Source of the DNA: Sophora flavescens
Lineage: Eukaryota > Streptophyta > Magnoliopsida > Fabales > Fabaceae
Direction of reading: 5' to 3'
Assembly: GCA_030762895.1 (NCBI GenBank)
Contig: CM061062.1
Coordinates: forward strand, 101,352,874-101,416,873
DNA length: 64,000 bases
Shown here piece after piece: positions 13,001 to 23,500 of the stretch (position 1 is its first letter; every line of letters starts with the position of its first letter). A model generated the notes under the pieces. The model did no database searches and had not been told where the DNA came from. It saw only the letters and a list, made by a program, of their open reading frames with translations. The position numbers and the translations under genes are program-made.

Positions 13001-16000
13001 CCAAACAAGGGACTATAATGAGAGGGGCAGCTGCCTTGAGGCATACAATTATATTCTTCCAAAACCGAGTATCACAAATCATGTCTTCCACCTTTCTCCC
13101 CTCGGCAGTTTTGGCAAACTTGCTTGAAGTCCAATCTTCTGAGCTAAACATGCTCAACAATGATGCCTTATGCTCATTAAGACAAGCTAAGGTCAAATAA
13201 GCAGTGGCAAATCTAGTCTTACCCGGCCTAATCAAGTCCCTCCCTTTGGTAAACTTCTTCACCATGCTAATGAGCTGTGTCCTACAATATATGTAGGTGC
13301 ATATCTTTCTCCCCTTATGTATTGTAGCTTGATGCACCTTCAGATGTTTCTCAAAATCCTCCAACATCAAGTCAATGCAATGGGCGGCACATGGAGTCCA
13401 ATACAAGTTGGGTCGCTTCAGCGTCAACATTTCACCCGCTGCCTTGAAATTTGCAGCATTGTCGGTGACAACTTGGACCACATTTTCCTCTCCAACTTCT
13501 TATACAACATCATCCAACATCTTAAACAATTTTCAGTTGTTTTTGAGATGTCAGAAGTGTCCAATGAATACAGAAACACTGTCCCCTTAGGACTGTTCAC
13601 CAAGAAGTTACAAATGGAATGCCTCTTCTTGTCTGTCCACCCATCAGACATGATTGTGCAACCGGTTCTCTTCCACTCCTCCTTAAACTCTTTAAGCATG
13701 TCATCTGTTTGAGCCACAGCTTTTTTCAAAAGCTTTCCCACATTTTCCTCTCCAACTTCTTCTACAACATCATCCAACATCTTAAACAATTTTCAGTTGT
13801 TTTTGAGATGTCAGAAGTGTCCAATGAATACAGAAACACTGTCCCCTTAGGACTGTTCACCAAGAAGTTACAAATGGAATGCCTCTTCTTGTCTGTCCAC
13901 CCATCAGACATGATTGTGCAACCGGTTCTCTTCCACTCCTCCTTAAACTCTTTAAGCATGTCATCTGTTTGAGCCACAACTTTTTTCAAAAGCTTTCCTC
14001 TGATATCATGGTAAGAGGGAGGTTTGTAGCCAATCCCAAATTTCCCAACCTTCTCACACATCTTTGCAAACTCCACATTTTTTATAGTATTGAAAGGAAT
14101 TGCACTTGTATAAAAATACTTGGCTACCTGATCATCAACTTCCTCTTTAAACCCCTTTCTCATCATTTGATTAATCGTTGCTTGAACTGGACCACTGACT
14201 TTTGCTTTCCCTTTTGCAAAGGAAAAGCCTTTTTGTTGAGAGCTAGCTACTGCAACCTCCTCAGCATCAAGTATTCTCTTTTTTTTTTTTCTTTGATGCC
14301 TCTTTAGCCTCAGCCACAATTTTCATAAACACATGTTTAACTTCATTTGGCACCGTAGCACATGGTTCATAATCTTCTCCACTTCCAGCAAGATGATGCT
14401 TGAATATGAAAATTCCTCCACTAACAGTCTTTGAACAATAATTGCATTTCACCTTTTTTCCATTACCCATAACATCAAGCCCATGTTTCCACCCAGGGCC
14501 AGTCCTATTACCGGGTAAATTTTTCCTACCCCTGCCTCTACAACTCCCAGTTGCTGCTATGTTGTTTTCCGCTTGAGACATTGCAAAGTGAAGATTTTTT
14601 TCACGCGGGGTTATGAACTTCTGATTCCGGATTCAAGCAGGTCGAGCAAGGAAGAGGCGCGATAAGCTACTCCGGCGGAAGAGAGCGAGGCGCGGCAGGG
14701 AGGAGGCGCGATGGAGGAGATGAGGCGCGATTAGGGCTTCGTGACGTGAACGAAGAAGGGATTTGGGAATGGGGTCGAGACTCGAGACCGAGAGTGAAGT
14801 AGAGAGGTGAGGGTCAAATTTTTTAACGTAAAGTCCTAAACGCACCGTTTTGGGACTTTTGTGAAGCATCTTAAATTTTCACTCGGACTCGCCCCACTCG
14901 CTGTAGAATCGCGATTCTAGACGATTTTGTACGAGTCCACCCGAGTCACGGCGAGTCTACCCCGAAAACGAGTCTGCCACGAGTTCACCCTTTTTCCACA
15001 TGTAGAAACGTGGAATCGTCCGAGTCTACGAGTTGGCTCACGATTCTGACAACCATGATCACCACCATCATCCGCCACAACATTATCTTGCCATCTTCAC
15101 AACACCACAATTGCTACCAAAATTAAAAAGTGTTTTAATTTTGTGTTTGTCTAGCATGTGCCCTACTTGTTGAGAAATCAAAGATAGTAAGTATTAAATG
15201 AAAAGTAAAGCATCTAATGCATTGGAAACTTAAAAAGCTTCACTTTTTATTTGAAACTTACCATTCATCATTCCTTAACAAGTGCCCTCAGCAGAATCCT
15301 TTGGTTGTTTACACATTCAACTATAAAATTATGGTGATACTTTTATTTTATTTTTGGAAAAACCTAGACCATACATCTAATAATTAAGCTCAAAATTTAG
15401 AATTTCATTTGATAGTTTCTTGTGCAATCATACAAAATTAAGTTTTTACTTCAACCTTTGGAAAACTGTATTTTATTTACTTATCATGGAAAACAGTTGC
15501 CCCACCCTCTCTTTTTTCCTTCTTAAATTGGCTTAGAGGAATAGTTAACTTGTACTTTTGATAGTTTATCTGGCCTACCTTTAGCATGGCTTGTAATCTC
15601 GCCCATTGTGTAATTTCATGGAACCACTCCCTGCAGAAAATTTCAACTTAAAGCTTCTGAACTTGATACTTTCAAGGCTGTCCGTATTAATATCTTCCCA
15701 TATGAAGCTAAGTACTCTTGTACATCTACGATTGGCTAGGTAGTTTGGCTAGCCAAGGACAGGTTCACCAAATGTTGATCTGTTTATTGTATACTCCATA
15801 TGAATAGATCATGACATGAGACCAAACTGTTAAGGCAGGCACCACTTGAAAAATTCTGGAGCTACACTTCTGTATACTTTATGCTACTAAATCTTGACTA
15901 GTGTGCAATCAACTGACACTAGGATTATGATCCAAGCATTGTTAGGGAAAATAAAACTGATTGTGTGAAAAGTTTAGAGTTCACAACAAATGGATTGGGA

Positions 16001-18004
16001 TCAATGCACTAATGTAAAACTTAACACCAAGTAACTTTTTAAAGTATTTTTTTTCATTGACCTAACTGATGAATCATGGGATATAATTATGATTATTATT
16101 CCTCAATAACCTTGCTGCCAATGGTAAGCCTTGGCACAATTGTAAGGTTGTTGCCTTGTGACGTGGAGGTCATGGGTTCAAATCTTGGAAACAACTTCTC
16201 CACTTGTAGAGGTAAGGTTGCGTACATCTACCCTCCCCGGACCCTACCAGGTGGGAGCCTTGACACTGGGCCGCCCTTTTAACCTTGCTGCCAAAAAATC
16301 AAATGCTCATGTTAATGGCGTCTAGGGATCAGCAAAGCTTGTATCTAATCATTTAAGATAAGTCCTTGTCAATCTATTAGTCTTCATTGACTCAAGTAGA
16401 TATGAGCTGTTTCTAGTAAAGTTCGGCTCCAGATCTGAAATCCTGAATTGAATTCACCTAGGAGACTTGGTATTGCATCTACTTAATTACAGTCTAATAA
16501 CTGAGCTTTGTTTTCACAAATAAAGTAAAATCATCTCTTCTTCCTGTATTGCGGTTTAGACCAGGACCAGGATACTTGTTTGATCTAATGCTTGCTGGTT
16601 TATGCTGCAGCTGCAAATATGACGATTTATATCTGAATTGGCAGGGTGTCATAAATCTGTAAATATTTTAGAAAGTGTATTGTCCATGGTTAAAAGACCC
16701 TTCTGATAAGTACTGTGAAAGTCCATTATAATGTTGTTTCACATCACCACTATGACACTGCTTTCACAGTAGTATATTATTATTAGAAATTAACTCATAT
16801 GAGGTTTTGGCCTATACATTGGAGAAATTTCTTACTCATGAGTCTCTTTCCAGATCTTCCACCTGACAAGGAGCCCCTGGACTGGAACACTAGGATGAAA
16901 ATAGCAGCTGGTGCAGCAAAGGGATTGGAATATTTGCATGACAAGGCAAACCCCCCTGTGATATATAGAGACTTAAAATCATCCAACATCCTCTTAGATG
17001 AGGGTTATCATCCCAAGTTATCAGATTTTGGGCTGGCAAAGCTTGGTCCAGTTGGTGACAAGACTCATGTATCCACACGAGTAATGGGAACGTATGGTTA
17101 TTGTGCACCAGAGTATGCTATGACTGGTCAATTAACTCTGAAGTCCGATGTCTACAGTTTCGGAGTTGTCTTCCTTGAACTTATCACTGGGCGGAAGGCT
17201 ATTGATAATACACGTTCACATGGAGAGCATAATCTCGTTGCATGGGTAAGTACCTCACATACTCATCCTTGTGTTAGCTTCTAAACCTGTGGAATTGGTT
17301 TGTTTGTTAATATTTTGATCAGCTTCTAAATTAACATGAAACATGTTTACCACCATTTGTCTTCATATCTTTTGGGACATGCAACATTATAGGCACGTCC
17401 TCTCTTCAAAGACCGAAGGAAGTTCCCCAAAATGGCTGACCCTCTACTTCAAGGCCGTTATCCAATGCGAGGACTGTACCAAGCACTTGCAGTTGCAGCA
17501 ATGTGTTTGCAGGAACAAGCTGCTACAAGGCCTCTTATTGGGGATGTAGTGACTGCTCTCACATATCTAGCCTCCCAGACATATGATCCAAATGCAGCCA
17601 GTCAGTCTAATAGGGTTGGTCCATCAACCCCCAGGAGCAGGGACGACAGAAGGAACATGGGAGACGGTGTGGATAGCCCAGACCATGGACGGCTCAGCTC
17701 CCCTTCCACCCACAGAAACTCACCTGATTTCAGGAAGAGAGACGGTAGGGATCCAAGTTCTGCGACAGAGTTAGGCGGGAGCGTCTCAGGTGGTGGATCG
17801 GGGAGAAAATGGGGATTGGATGATGTAGAAAGGGTGGAGTCTCAGAGAGATAGCCCTGTAAATACTGGAAGAGCTAGAGAGACTCCAAGGAACCGTGACC
17901 TGGATAGAGAACGCGCGGTGGCAGAAGCAAGAGTATGGGGTGAGAATTGGAGAGAGAAGAAGAGAGCAAACGCCATGGGTAGCTTTGATGCTACAAATGA
18001 GTGA
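7067..18004 (+). CDS. PBL27: Receptor-like cytoplasmic kinase, PBL27 type (RLCK VII)
   Basis: Coding exons are 7067-7208, 7992-8191, 8402-8591, 16854-17245 and 17393-18004. All introns are GT-AG and the phases fit, giving 511 residues. The start MGACFPCFG carries a myristoylation glycine and palmitoylation cysteines, so the product should sit on the plasma membrane. Kinase motifs: glycine loop GEGGFG (97-102), VAVK lysine 119, catalytic YRDLK with Asp217, DFG 235-237, APE 262-264. It is an RD-type, apparently active Ser/Thr kinase. The C-terminal tail is rich in Ser/Arg/Asp and ends AMGSFDATNE. The kinase core and tail closely match Arabidopsis PBL27 (about 513 residues, from memory), which links the chitin receptor CERK1 to the MAP kinase cascade. 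Intron 3 is 8262 bp because of transposon insertions, and no exon is damaged. The next gene is convergent. Confidence 0.95.
10235..10851. mobile_element. LTR-derived foldback element with 293-bp arms
   Basis: Bases 10235-10527 and 10559-10851 are reverse complements over 293 bp. By eye there is one mismatch (GGCCTAATGG against GGCCAAATGG). The central loop is 31 bp (10528-10558). The element begins TGTTAGATATTGG and ends CCAATATCTAACA, so it has TG...CA ends. It is flanked by the 5-bp direct repeat GATAC (10230-10234 and 10852-10856). TG...CA with a 5-bp duplication is the mark of retrotransposon integrase. Both outer ends are the same LTR terminus, which suggests integration of a head-to-head LTR palindrome. 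No protein is encoded. Confidence 0.9.
12029..14581 (-). pseudogene. hAT transposase with BED finger, DUF659 and dimerisation domain (broken)
   Basis: Reading leftwards from ATG 14581: a BED-type zinc finger (CNYCSKTVSGG...FKHHLAG), a frame slip in an A-run near 14280, then DUF659 with SDGWTDKKRHSICNF. Next come the RNase-H-like core (VVTDNAANFKAAGEML, YWTPCAAHCIDLMLEDF), the hAT C-terminal dimerisation motif (CSSSGCERNWSAFEMV), a small intron (about 12333-12420) and an acidic tail stopping at 12029. A 260-bp internal tandem duplication falls in DUF659 and, not being a multiple of three, destroys the frame. The protein would cut and paste its own element. This copy cannot make a full enzyme. 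Confidence 0.9.
13479..13998. repeat. 260-bp tandem duplication inside the hAT transposase
   Basis: 13479-13738 is repeated at 13739-13998. By eye two differences are visible (TTATACAAC/TTCTACAAC and CCACAGC/CCACAAC). The unit encodes the DUF659 stretch around SDGWTDKK. 260 is not divisible by three, so the second copy is read out of frame. Confidence 0.93.
16122..16280 (+). mobile_element. Au-type SINE
   Basis: The 159-bp body is bounded by a perfect 14-bp target-site duplication AACCTTGCTGCCAA (16108-16121 and 16281-16294). It has an A-box-like TTGGCACAATTGTAAGG, a B-box-like GGGTTCAAATC, and the Au-family blocks GTTGCCTTGTGACGTGGAGG, GGTAAGGTTGCGTACATC and CCCCGGACCCTACC. It ends in a short T-run (GGGCCGCCCTTTT), as Au SINEs do. 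It sits in intron 3 of the kinase gene, in the gene's sense direction. Confidence 0.92.
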
Positions 18005-20588
18005 ACAGACACCTGATTCAGTTTGTTGTTCATATTCGAGTCAAGAGATGTATCGAGTCGCATGAGAAAAGGTTTGCAGATGGGGTCATATCCTTTAATG
18101 TGTTGGTTTTCATGTCTATTCAGGGAATAAAAAAGAGTCTTGGGTTGGATCCAACTTTATTCTCCCACATCATTCTGGTAAGTTAGTCATCATGTGAAGG
18201 AGTACACAGTTGGGGGGGAAAAAGTAGTTGGGGTCAGGGTCCTGAGGGAGAAGTTACTGTAATTGGGGTGTTTAAATGTAACCATGCTGCAGAATGTGAA
18301 TTGAACATGGTCGATTATGTACTAGTGATTTCTAGGTTCATGTTGCATAGAACAGCAAGGGCGTCTAATTTTTGACCCCTAATATTTGCTTGTACAATGG
18401 GGGGAGCTTAGTAGATCTGTTGTGGGTGTCATTGCTGTCACATGCTATTTCCTCGTACTGTATCTATTGTTTGTCTGAGTCATGTTTTTCGGCTTATACC
18501 AAAAAAAAAAAAAAATTGATTATATTATCATTATTTCCCACATGCGATGACAAATGTATATGCAGGCATATGTTGAATTGTATTAAGTAATGGTTAATGA
18601 TTAATATGTTGATTTTTGAATTAATCGAGGTTAACTGCCGAATCCACTGCCTCATTAGGAGTTTAAGTAAACCAGTTTGGGTTCCTAGTTCCTACGGAAA
18701 GAGGCGAAGCTTCCTTCAATGAATCAGTAGAAATTAGTTAACTTCCACAAATTCAAGCATGAAATGACAGTGCCGAGTTGAAATAATCTAACTTACCATT
18801 TAATTGTCTCAATGACGTTAATTACACAAAGCAATATAATTTTAAGAAAGACACCAATGTGCACATATTTTAGGTGCTTTCAAATAGATGTGACCCTTCT
18901 CGGGCTCGTTTGGTGGTCAGGATATGATAAGGACGGATAGGAACATGATAGGAGTAGGATATGATATGAGCAGGATAATGTTTTAAATTTTTTAAATATT
19001 GTCTAACTAAAATTAATTTTTTATATTTTTAAATATTTATTTTTTGTTTTTACTTTACATATAGTTAAATTATTAGAATAATTTTTTATATTTTACAGTT
19101 TTTAAAAATAATATAAAATAACAAACTTAGCATTGTGATAAAATAAAAATAAATTTTAAAATTGATTATTAATATTTTTATTATTTTAAATATTTTATAT
19201 TTTATTATACCTGTTTTTAGTAATCATGTTAAATTTTATTATACTTTAAATTATTATTTTATTATGCTTTAATTATTTTATATATTATATATTTTTATAT
19301 TTTATTATACTTTAAATCACCATATCCTACTTGTTACCGAAAAAAAAATCACCTTATCCTATCCTGTTGAGTTCTAACCCAGCCCTCCCTCAGGATAGAA
19401 TTTTAACTAGATTGATAGGATATGATAAGTGACAGGATTGACTTATCATATCCTGCTGGCTCACCAAACAACAATTTCAGACAAGATATGATAGCTTATC
19501 CTATCCTGTCTCTCTTATCCTGACCACCAAACGGGCCCTTGACGTTTTTCGAATCCATCTCTGCCTATTGTGCACAGATTCAAATTATTCAAGTTATGTA
19601 TGCAGTACACACCCGAGAAGGGCTCACATGCAAAGAGCGAGATAATACGCCGTGGGAAACCAAAACAACGAAGATACAAAGGATAAAACAGGGAAAATAA
19701 AGGGGGAAAAGAAGGTCACTGGAGCCGACTTTGAAGATTAGAAAACATATTGTTCTGCGAGTGATTCTGGATTTGATTCCTAAATTCTTGTATATATATT
19801 TTAAAAAAAACATTAAAAAAATCATATAACTTCAAACTAGCAAATAGGCCGATCGGAACCGGACAAAGAATTGATTACAAACAAATTCCGGGATCGAACC
19901 AGTTATTGTAAATTCGTTTTTATTTTTATTGTTATTAATCAACTAATCGTGCAAGCTCTCAAAATAACGGCTATTAATAATAATTTATTTATTTGCTGGA
20001 ATGACATACCCGTTTTAGTGGTAGAGTTATAGGAAACATCTTTACAGGAACAATGAAAGGTAGCAACCAGTATCGGTTTGTTTTTCAAATCTAATGGATT
20101 TTGCTTTATCAACAAACTCGGTATGTTACTACTTATGTGCAGGGATAGAATACCATAGTTTTCACATTCATTGCACCCTGGTCCAGCTTGAAATTACAAC
20201 TTAGATATATTTCATTATTTGTCTCCAAGGTTTTGCTTGTATATATATATATAAGGTTCTCCCCTTACAAGGTCACCGACCAATCCAGATTTCAGAACAT
20301 CAGTCATTACATGTCTACATCAAGATTGCAAGTGTATAGTTAAAATTACACATTACTAGCTATGAAAATCTAAAGGATTTGTTTGTAGATTTAGACACAA
20401 CATTCGTTTTCTGCATAACCTTCTCTAACTAGCTTTTCAAACTGATATTTGTTTCCTACACAAATAAAAAGAGGAGGTTGGTAGCACGAGATTTGGAGGC
20501 AAACCGGACCATTTGTCATGTCAACAGAGGGCCACATCAAAACCCAACCCACCCCTTTCTTACCCTAAGTAATTTATAGCATGTCCAA
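18005..20588. other. PBL27 3' UTR and convergent intergenic space
   Basis: From the PBL27 stop to the ISWI stop. The first 500-600 bp is probably PBL27 3' UTR. A 637-bp TIR element occupies 18902-19538. The remainder, with a short TA microsatellite near 20240, shows no gene. The last few hundred bases before 20588 should be the ISWI 3' UTR. Confidence 0.6.
18902..19538. mobile_element. Non-autonomous TIR element
   Basis: The left end GGGCTCGTTTGGTGGTCAGG and the right end (reverse complement GGGCCCGTTTGGTGGTCAGG) match over at least 23 bp. Next to them are further arms of GATATGATAAG/CTTATCATATC type. The centre is very AT-rich and non-coding. CCCTT occurs on both sides if the ends are trimmed by a few bases, but I cannot fix the duplication, so the superfamily is open. 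Confidence 0.75.
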
Positions 20589-23500
20589 TTATTTTCTCCT
20601 CTTCCCCTGTCAAAATAGTACGATCTGCTTCAGAAAAAAGAAACAAGCAACTTCTACGTAAGGAATATAATAAATAGCAAGATGCATACCGCTGCATAAT
20701 CATCCATATTTAACTGCTTGCGCTTCTTTAAAGATGGACTCTCTGTTTGTCTTGCCAAGGCACGCTTTGATGGGGTCATGTTCTGAAAGATTATATCAAA
20801 CTTGAGTACAATTCATATATTAATGTAAATATAAGAAGAAACCCGAAAATATTTAGGGTAAACAGGGAGAGAAACTAACCTTGGCTAGTTTCTTGTCTTT
20901 GCGTGCTTGTCTCTCCCTCTCATCATATTCTTGGTTTTCCTTTTCTACCAGCCGAATGAGAGTGTCACACCTCCTCGCAAGCTCCTGAGTTGTGCGAGAC
21001 TTGACAAACCAATCAAAACGAAACAAGGGTGATGTTCGAAATGCTGCCTTCAACTCATCCCAGTTCCCATAGCCAAGTTTGTGAACCATACATATCTGCA
21101 AATTTTTAGACAGTAAAAAAACCGTCTTAAAAACCAGGGAATACAAGTGGAGCTAGACATAAAAAAATTTAAATAATTATTTGACAGGAAAAAATTACCA
21201 TACCATGAATCTGTCACATTCTTCATTGTATAGCTTCCCTTTGTTTTGTCCATACTGTATCTTCAACTCTAGCCATGGATTCTTGTAGCGATCCAACTTC
21301 TTCCCAATGGCCTTCATGATCTCATCTTTCCGAGAAATTCTAGCCTCCCCCCTCTCAATGTTTTTAATAATTCTATCATAGTCTTCACACGATGATTCAA
21401 AATGCACAAATTAGGTAGGACCTTAAAACATTTTAATGAGACACTGATTTCAAGCTACAGTTGATAAATCAACACACGCATATTAAAACAAACCAACACA
21501 GAAATGTGAAGCATTTTAACTCAACACAACACTAATGAAACAAGCACATTGATTTTATTTAAAAAGACTAATGCAAACTTACAGATATAAACACTCATTC
21601 GGATTCAGCTAAGTATTTTGATTCCATTCTCAAAAAGTACTGCAAAAGACTATCATAGTCACAATGGCTGTAACGTACCATTTAATTCCTTATATCTTTC
21701 TTTGAAGACCTTTGCATATCTTTCTACTTCCTCCTCAGTTTTTCCTTCCATCTCAGAAGCAATATTTTTTATATCATTTCGCCCATACTTTTCACAGGCC
21801 CTAATGAAAGTATTAAAATCCCTCCGGCTCCATGATGAAAATCCCTATATTAACCAAAAAACAAATAACAAGTTCATATGAAAGCCTAATTTGTTCTTTT
21901 TCTCAAAAAAATAAAAATAAAAATGCTCACCTCCTCTAGCAGGCGTTCCTTTTCTTCCAACTCTTCAGCAGTCAATGGATCTCCCACCTCTAAATAATTC
22001 AATACAACATAAATTAAAATTTAAAATTAACAATATACATGTCGAAAGGAAAAGGAGTCAAAGGAGAATACTCATTACCTTCTGGTTCATCAACATCTAT
22101 TGAGTCCTTTACTTGATTCTTCTGATGTGTTTGCTGAAATTGTATAAATAATAATGAGGACCAAATAATCCCTATTTATTGAGATAAGCCTAAAAAACAA
22201 AAATGAGCTATTCATTTTCCCTACACCTACCATGAGATAGCGCACTTCCTTTTCATACAGCTCATTTAGCCTTTGTGAGTTGAAAAACTGGAAATCATGC
22301 CTGGAGGCAGAACCAAAATCTATCAGTCATAATAAAAGAACTAAGTTAAAAAGAAAATAAAAGTCTTAGAAACTTACAACTGGGGCATTCTAGGAATACG
22401 GGGCTCCTTTGGTTTAGCAGGACCACCTTGGCGCAATGTTTGCTTGAAGTATTCAGACTCTGAGTAGCTATGAGTAAGAAGTCCCCACCAAAAAAAATAC
22501 TCAATATATATCATATTATTAAAACTATGCTGAATAAATCTGGATGGATAAAATGTAAAAAGTAATGCTTACTTGCGCTTTCGCTCTCTTTTTGGAGGTT
22601 CAATCCAGTTGTCGCTCACAATTTTTTTGAAATCAAATCTGTTCTCATCCTTTAAACACAAGAAAAAAGGTATGCCGATGTTAGTTAAATAAATTGGGGT
22701 TAGGTTGATGCAAAGCAATTAAAAAAAAGAAGCCAGTCATAGTTGTCTAAGACAAAGTAAAATGTCTTTTTAACCTTCTCATCATCGAAATCATATAACT
22801 CAGCAGCTACAAAAAGAAAATATCAGTATTAGCAACTCCAAGCAAACAAATAGCAGATAAGTGAACAAGCAATATCAAATTCCTCAACAGGATGCAAAAA
22901 CTTTCAAAGGTAGGGCTTAAATTCATTGGTTACATACTGTCATCCATCTTAAATTTGATAGCATCTTCAGTAAATTTCTTCATCTTGGCATCAAGCTCAG
23001 CTGTTGCCTCCTCTCCTTTAGCAATAATTCTATCAATATCCTCATCTGTAATTGTACTATCCTTGGAACTGAAAACCATTTCAGCCCCAAACCTAACCAT
23101 TTGTAGCAACTCATCTTTATTCACCGCTGCACATATAAACCAATGGAACCATATTAGACAATCCATACATCTCGCAGCAAATAAACAACAAATCCTGAAA
23201 ATCCTTACTCTTCTGCTCAGCCAATCGCCCTTGCTGAATCACCAGGGCATCGAGTGCAAGCTTTTTGTAAGCCCTTTCAATGACTTTCTCCTCAATTGTA
23301 TACTGTACCATTACCAAGATGCAATGAGATATTAACAAGTTCATAGTGAATAATGACTTGAACAATAAAATAAAGTATAAAATTGCAAACCTCAGTACAA
23401 AACCGGAAAACTTGAACTTCTTTCTTTTGACCTATCCTATGAGCACGATCCTGAGCCTGCAAGTCAACTTGTGGGTTCCTGTTGTAAAACCACCAATCAT

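Larger units (their letters stand above)
11698..15057 (-). mobile_element. hAT superfamily DNA transposon
   Basis: The left end reads AAGGTTGTCAGACTCG and the right end, reverse complemented, reads CATGGTTGTCAGAATCG, giving short terminal inverted repeats around GGTTGTCAGA. Sub-terminal CGAGTCTAC-type motifs recur at both ends. The 9-mer ATCACCACC flanks it on both sides (11689-11697, 15058-15066) and is the probable target duplication. The flank is a low-complexity ACC/ATC tract, so the exact 8-bp site is uncertain. The transposase lies on the minus strand, antisense to the host kinase. Confidence 0.85.
8592..16853 (+). other. Giant third intron of the PBL27 gene
   Basis: The donor (CATG|GTCAGA) and acceptor (TTTCCAG|ATCTTCC) join codon HLH-G to AT, restoring Asp178 in HLHDLPPDKEP. 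The 8262-bp intron interrupts the kinase domain between the hinge and the catalytic loop. It holds a foldback, a hAT element and a SINE (listed separately). The rest (8592-10230, 10857-11697, 15067-16107, 16295-16853) has no coding signal. A segment near 11000-11330, with AGGGCCTCTCAAGGTGTC and TTACTGATAACAGTG, looks like a decayed LTR, but I could not define its ends. Confidence 0.9.

Noticed and set aside
13317..14307. Plus-strand open frames of 117-142 codons across the hAT element
   Set aside because: They are shadows of the minus-strand transposase, and the repeat in them is the 260-bp duplication.
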